Assembly (NCBI GenBank): GCA_964541695.1
Contig: CAZIRB010000113.1
Coordinates: 1 to 6,232, forward strand
Length of the DNA: 6,232 nucleotides
Direction of reading: 5' to 3'
From: CAZKGE01 sp964541695
GTDB lineage: Bacteria; Bacillota; Clostridia; Christensenellales; CAG-138
How positions within the stretch are numbered: position 1 is the stretch's first letter; the number at the start of each line of letters is the position of its first letter. The translations under genes were made by a program, and so were the position numbers. The notes below the pieces were generated by a model, which was given only the letters and a program-made list of their open reading frames with translations, did not search any database and had not been told where the DNA came from. Below, piece after piece: positions 5,110 through 6,232 of the stretch.

Positions 5110-5730
5110 ATGCCTACAGTTAGCGTATTGGATATTACCGGCAAGAAGGTCGGCCAGATCGAGCTAGCCGACAACACGTTCGGCCAGCCGGTCAACACGT
5201 TTGCGCTGCACGAAGCCGTGAAGGCGCACCTGGCCAATTGCCGCCAGGGCACGCAGAGCGCGCTCACCCGCGCCGAAGTCTCCGGCGGCGGCATCAAGCC
5301 TTGGAGGCAGAAGGGCACCGGCCGCGCGCGGCAGGGCTCCACGCGCTCCCCGCAGTGGCGGCACGGCGGCATCGTGTTCGCGCCCAAGCCGCGCGACTAC
5401 ACGATCCGCATCAACAAGAAGGTCAAGCGCCTCGCGATGAAATCCGCGCTCTCCGGCAAGGCGGGCGACGGCGAGCTGATCGTGTTTAATAAGCTCAATA
5501 TCGCGGGGGCCAAGACCAAGGAGATGGTCAAGGTGCTCGAGGCCGTCAACGTTAATAAGGCGCTGATCGTGCTCCCCGAGCCGGACGCGACCGTTGAGCG
5601 CGCGGCCAGGAACATCCCGGGCGTCAAGACCACGCTGGTCGGCACGCTGAACGTCTATGAAATTCTAAAGTACGACATGCTGATCCTCACCGAGGATTCG
5701 GCCAGGAAGATCGAGGAGGTGTACGCCTGA
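5110..5730 (+). CDS. rplD: 50S ribosomal protein L4
   Basis: L4 binds 23S rRNA domain I, and its long loop lines the peptide exit tunnel. The 206-residue sequence contains that loop with the hallmark GGGIKPWRQKGTGRARQGS (59-77) and SPQWRHGG (80-87), then KVKRLAMKSALS (104-115) and the C-terminal YEILKYDMLILTEDS region. The tunnel-loop residues whose changes give macrolide resistance elsewhere (around KGTGRAR) look wild type. AGGAGG at 5095-5100 lies 9 nt before the ATG, 17 nt after rplC. In gammaproteobacteria L4 is the repressor of this operon. That role here is unproven, but the long rpsJ leader makes it worth considering. Confidence 0.98.
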   Translation: MPTVSVLDITGKKVGQIELADNTFGQPVNTFALHEAVKAHLANCRQGTQSALTRAEVSGGGIKPWRQKGTGRARQGSTRSPQWRHGGIVFAPKPRDYTIRINKKVKRLAMKSALSGKAGDGELIVFNKLNIAGAKTKEMVKVLEAVNVNKALIVLPEPDATVERAARNIPGVKTTLVGTLNVYEILKYDMLILTEDSARKIEEVYA

Positions 5731-6026
5731 TGAAAAGCCCGTACGACATCATCCGTAAGCCTGTTCTGACGGAAAAGAGCTACGACCACCTCCCGTCGAA
5801 GACTTACACGTTTCTCGTCCACCGGGACGCGAACAAGATCGAGATCAAAAAGGCGGTCGAGGACGCGTTCGGCGTGACCGTGGACTCCGTCCGCACGCTG
5901 AACAAGATCGGCAAGATCCGCCGCCAGGGCGACAAGCAGGGCCGCCGCCCCGCGACCAAGAAGGCGTACGTGACGCTGAAGAAGGATTCCAAAGGCATCG
6001 AATTCTTCGACAGCATCTCGCAGTAA
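5730..6026 (+). CDS. rplW: 50S ribosomal protein L23
   Basis: L23 sits at the tunnel exit and docks trigger factor and the signal recognition particle. The 98-residue sequence has the family opening YDIIRKPVLTEKS (5-17), the core YTFLVHRDANKIEIKKAVE (26-44) and AFGV followed by a basic loop (about 58-75). Length is normal. The start overlaps the rplD stop as TGATG, a 1-nt overlap, and its AGGAGGT (5714-5720) lies within the last rplD codons with a 9-nt spacing, so translation is probably coupled to L4. Confidence 0.97.
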   Translation: MKSPYDIIRKPVLTEKSYDHLPSKTYTFLVHRDANKIEIKKAVEDAFGVTVDSVRTLNKIGKIRRQGDKQGRRPATKKAYVTLKKDSKGIEFFDSISQ

Positions 6027-6038
6027 GGAGGCAGCAGC

Positions 6039-6232
6039 ATGGGTATCCGCAAGATCAACCCGACGACGCCGGGCCAGCGGTTCATGACCGTGTCGGCGTA
6101 CGACGAGATTACGAAAAAGACCCCCGAAAAGTCGCTGACGGAGGAGCTCAAAAAGAACTCCGGCCGCAACTTCACCGGCAAGATCACCGTCCGCCACCAG
6201 GGCGGCGGCGAGCGGCGCAAGTACCGCATCAT
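6039..6232 (+). CDS. rplB: 50S ribosomal protein L2, N-terminal part, cut by the window end
   Basis: L2 is needed for subunit joining and peptidyl transferase function. The visible 64 codons run from MGIRKINPTTPGQRFMTVS through EKSLTEELKKNSGRN to ITVRHQGGGERRKYRI, the characteristic L2 N-terminus with its RNA-binding TVRHxGGG motif. The frame is open to the last base. AAGGAGG (6025-6031) overlaps the rplW stop codon and lies 7 nt before the ATG. Gene order rpsJ-rplC-rplD-rplW-rplB is the standard S10 order. Confidence 0.96.
   Translation, partial: MGIRKINPTTPGQRFMTVSAYDEITKKTPEKSLTEELKKNSGRNFTGKITVRHQGGGERRKYRI

Overview
The window looks like the chromosome of a GC-rich Bacillota (Clostridia-type, perhaps an Oscillospirales/Christensenellales-like gut anaerobe). 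Three things suggest this. The ribosomal proteins have Gram-positive sequence features, for example an L3 without the glutamine that is methylated in E. coli. The ribosomal genes carry strong AGGAGG ribosome binding sites. The spacers contain GC-rich palindromic elements of a kind I associate with GC-rich gut clostridia. This placement is inference; no rRNA gene is present to confirm it.

Layout. Positions 1-381 hold no convincing protein gene. They contain a palindromic repeat, a GC-rich structured stretch that may be a repeat or an RNA, and two intrinsic terminators pointing in opposite directions. On the minus strand, 382-876 encodes a family 6 uracil/hypoxanthine-DNA glycosylase. Next comes a 209-bp spacer (877-1085) with tandem and inverted palindromic repeats. 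A minus-strand gene at 1086-1967 encodes a carbamoyltransferase-fold protein whose carbamoyl-phosphate site is largely lost. Across a 60-bp divergent spacer, 2028-3767 on the plus strand encodes a complete half-size ABC exporter. A probable terminator follows.

From about 3875 the S10 ribosomal-protein operon begins with its own good sigma-A-type promoter, a roughly 230-nt structured leader, and then rpsJ, rplC, rplD, rplW and the start of rplB, which is cut by the window end. These genes are tightly packed (21, 17, -1 and 12 nt) and each has its own Shine-Dalgarno sequence. tuf does not lie immediately upstream, so this operon is transcribed separately from the str operon here.

Most interesting points: (1) the glycosylase and ABC exporter genes share an unusual start layout. 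A 17-bp-spaced promoter ends with its -10 hexamer exactly 6 nt before ATG and there is no Shine-Dalgarno sequence, which predicts leaderless mRNAs. (2) A 9-bp inverted repeat brackets the ABC -10 element and start codon. (3) The S10 leader can form two mutually exclusive hairpins and is a candidate for ribosomal-protein feedback control. (4) The carbamoyltransferase homologue appears catalytically degenerate. (5) A non-coding structured stretch at the left edge ends in a plus-strand terminator. No large new defence or mobile system is visible.
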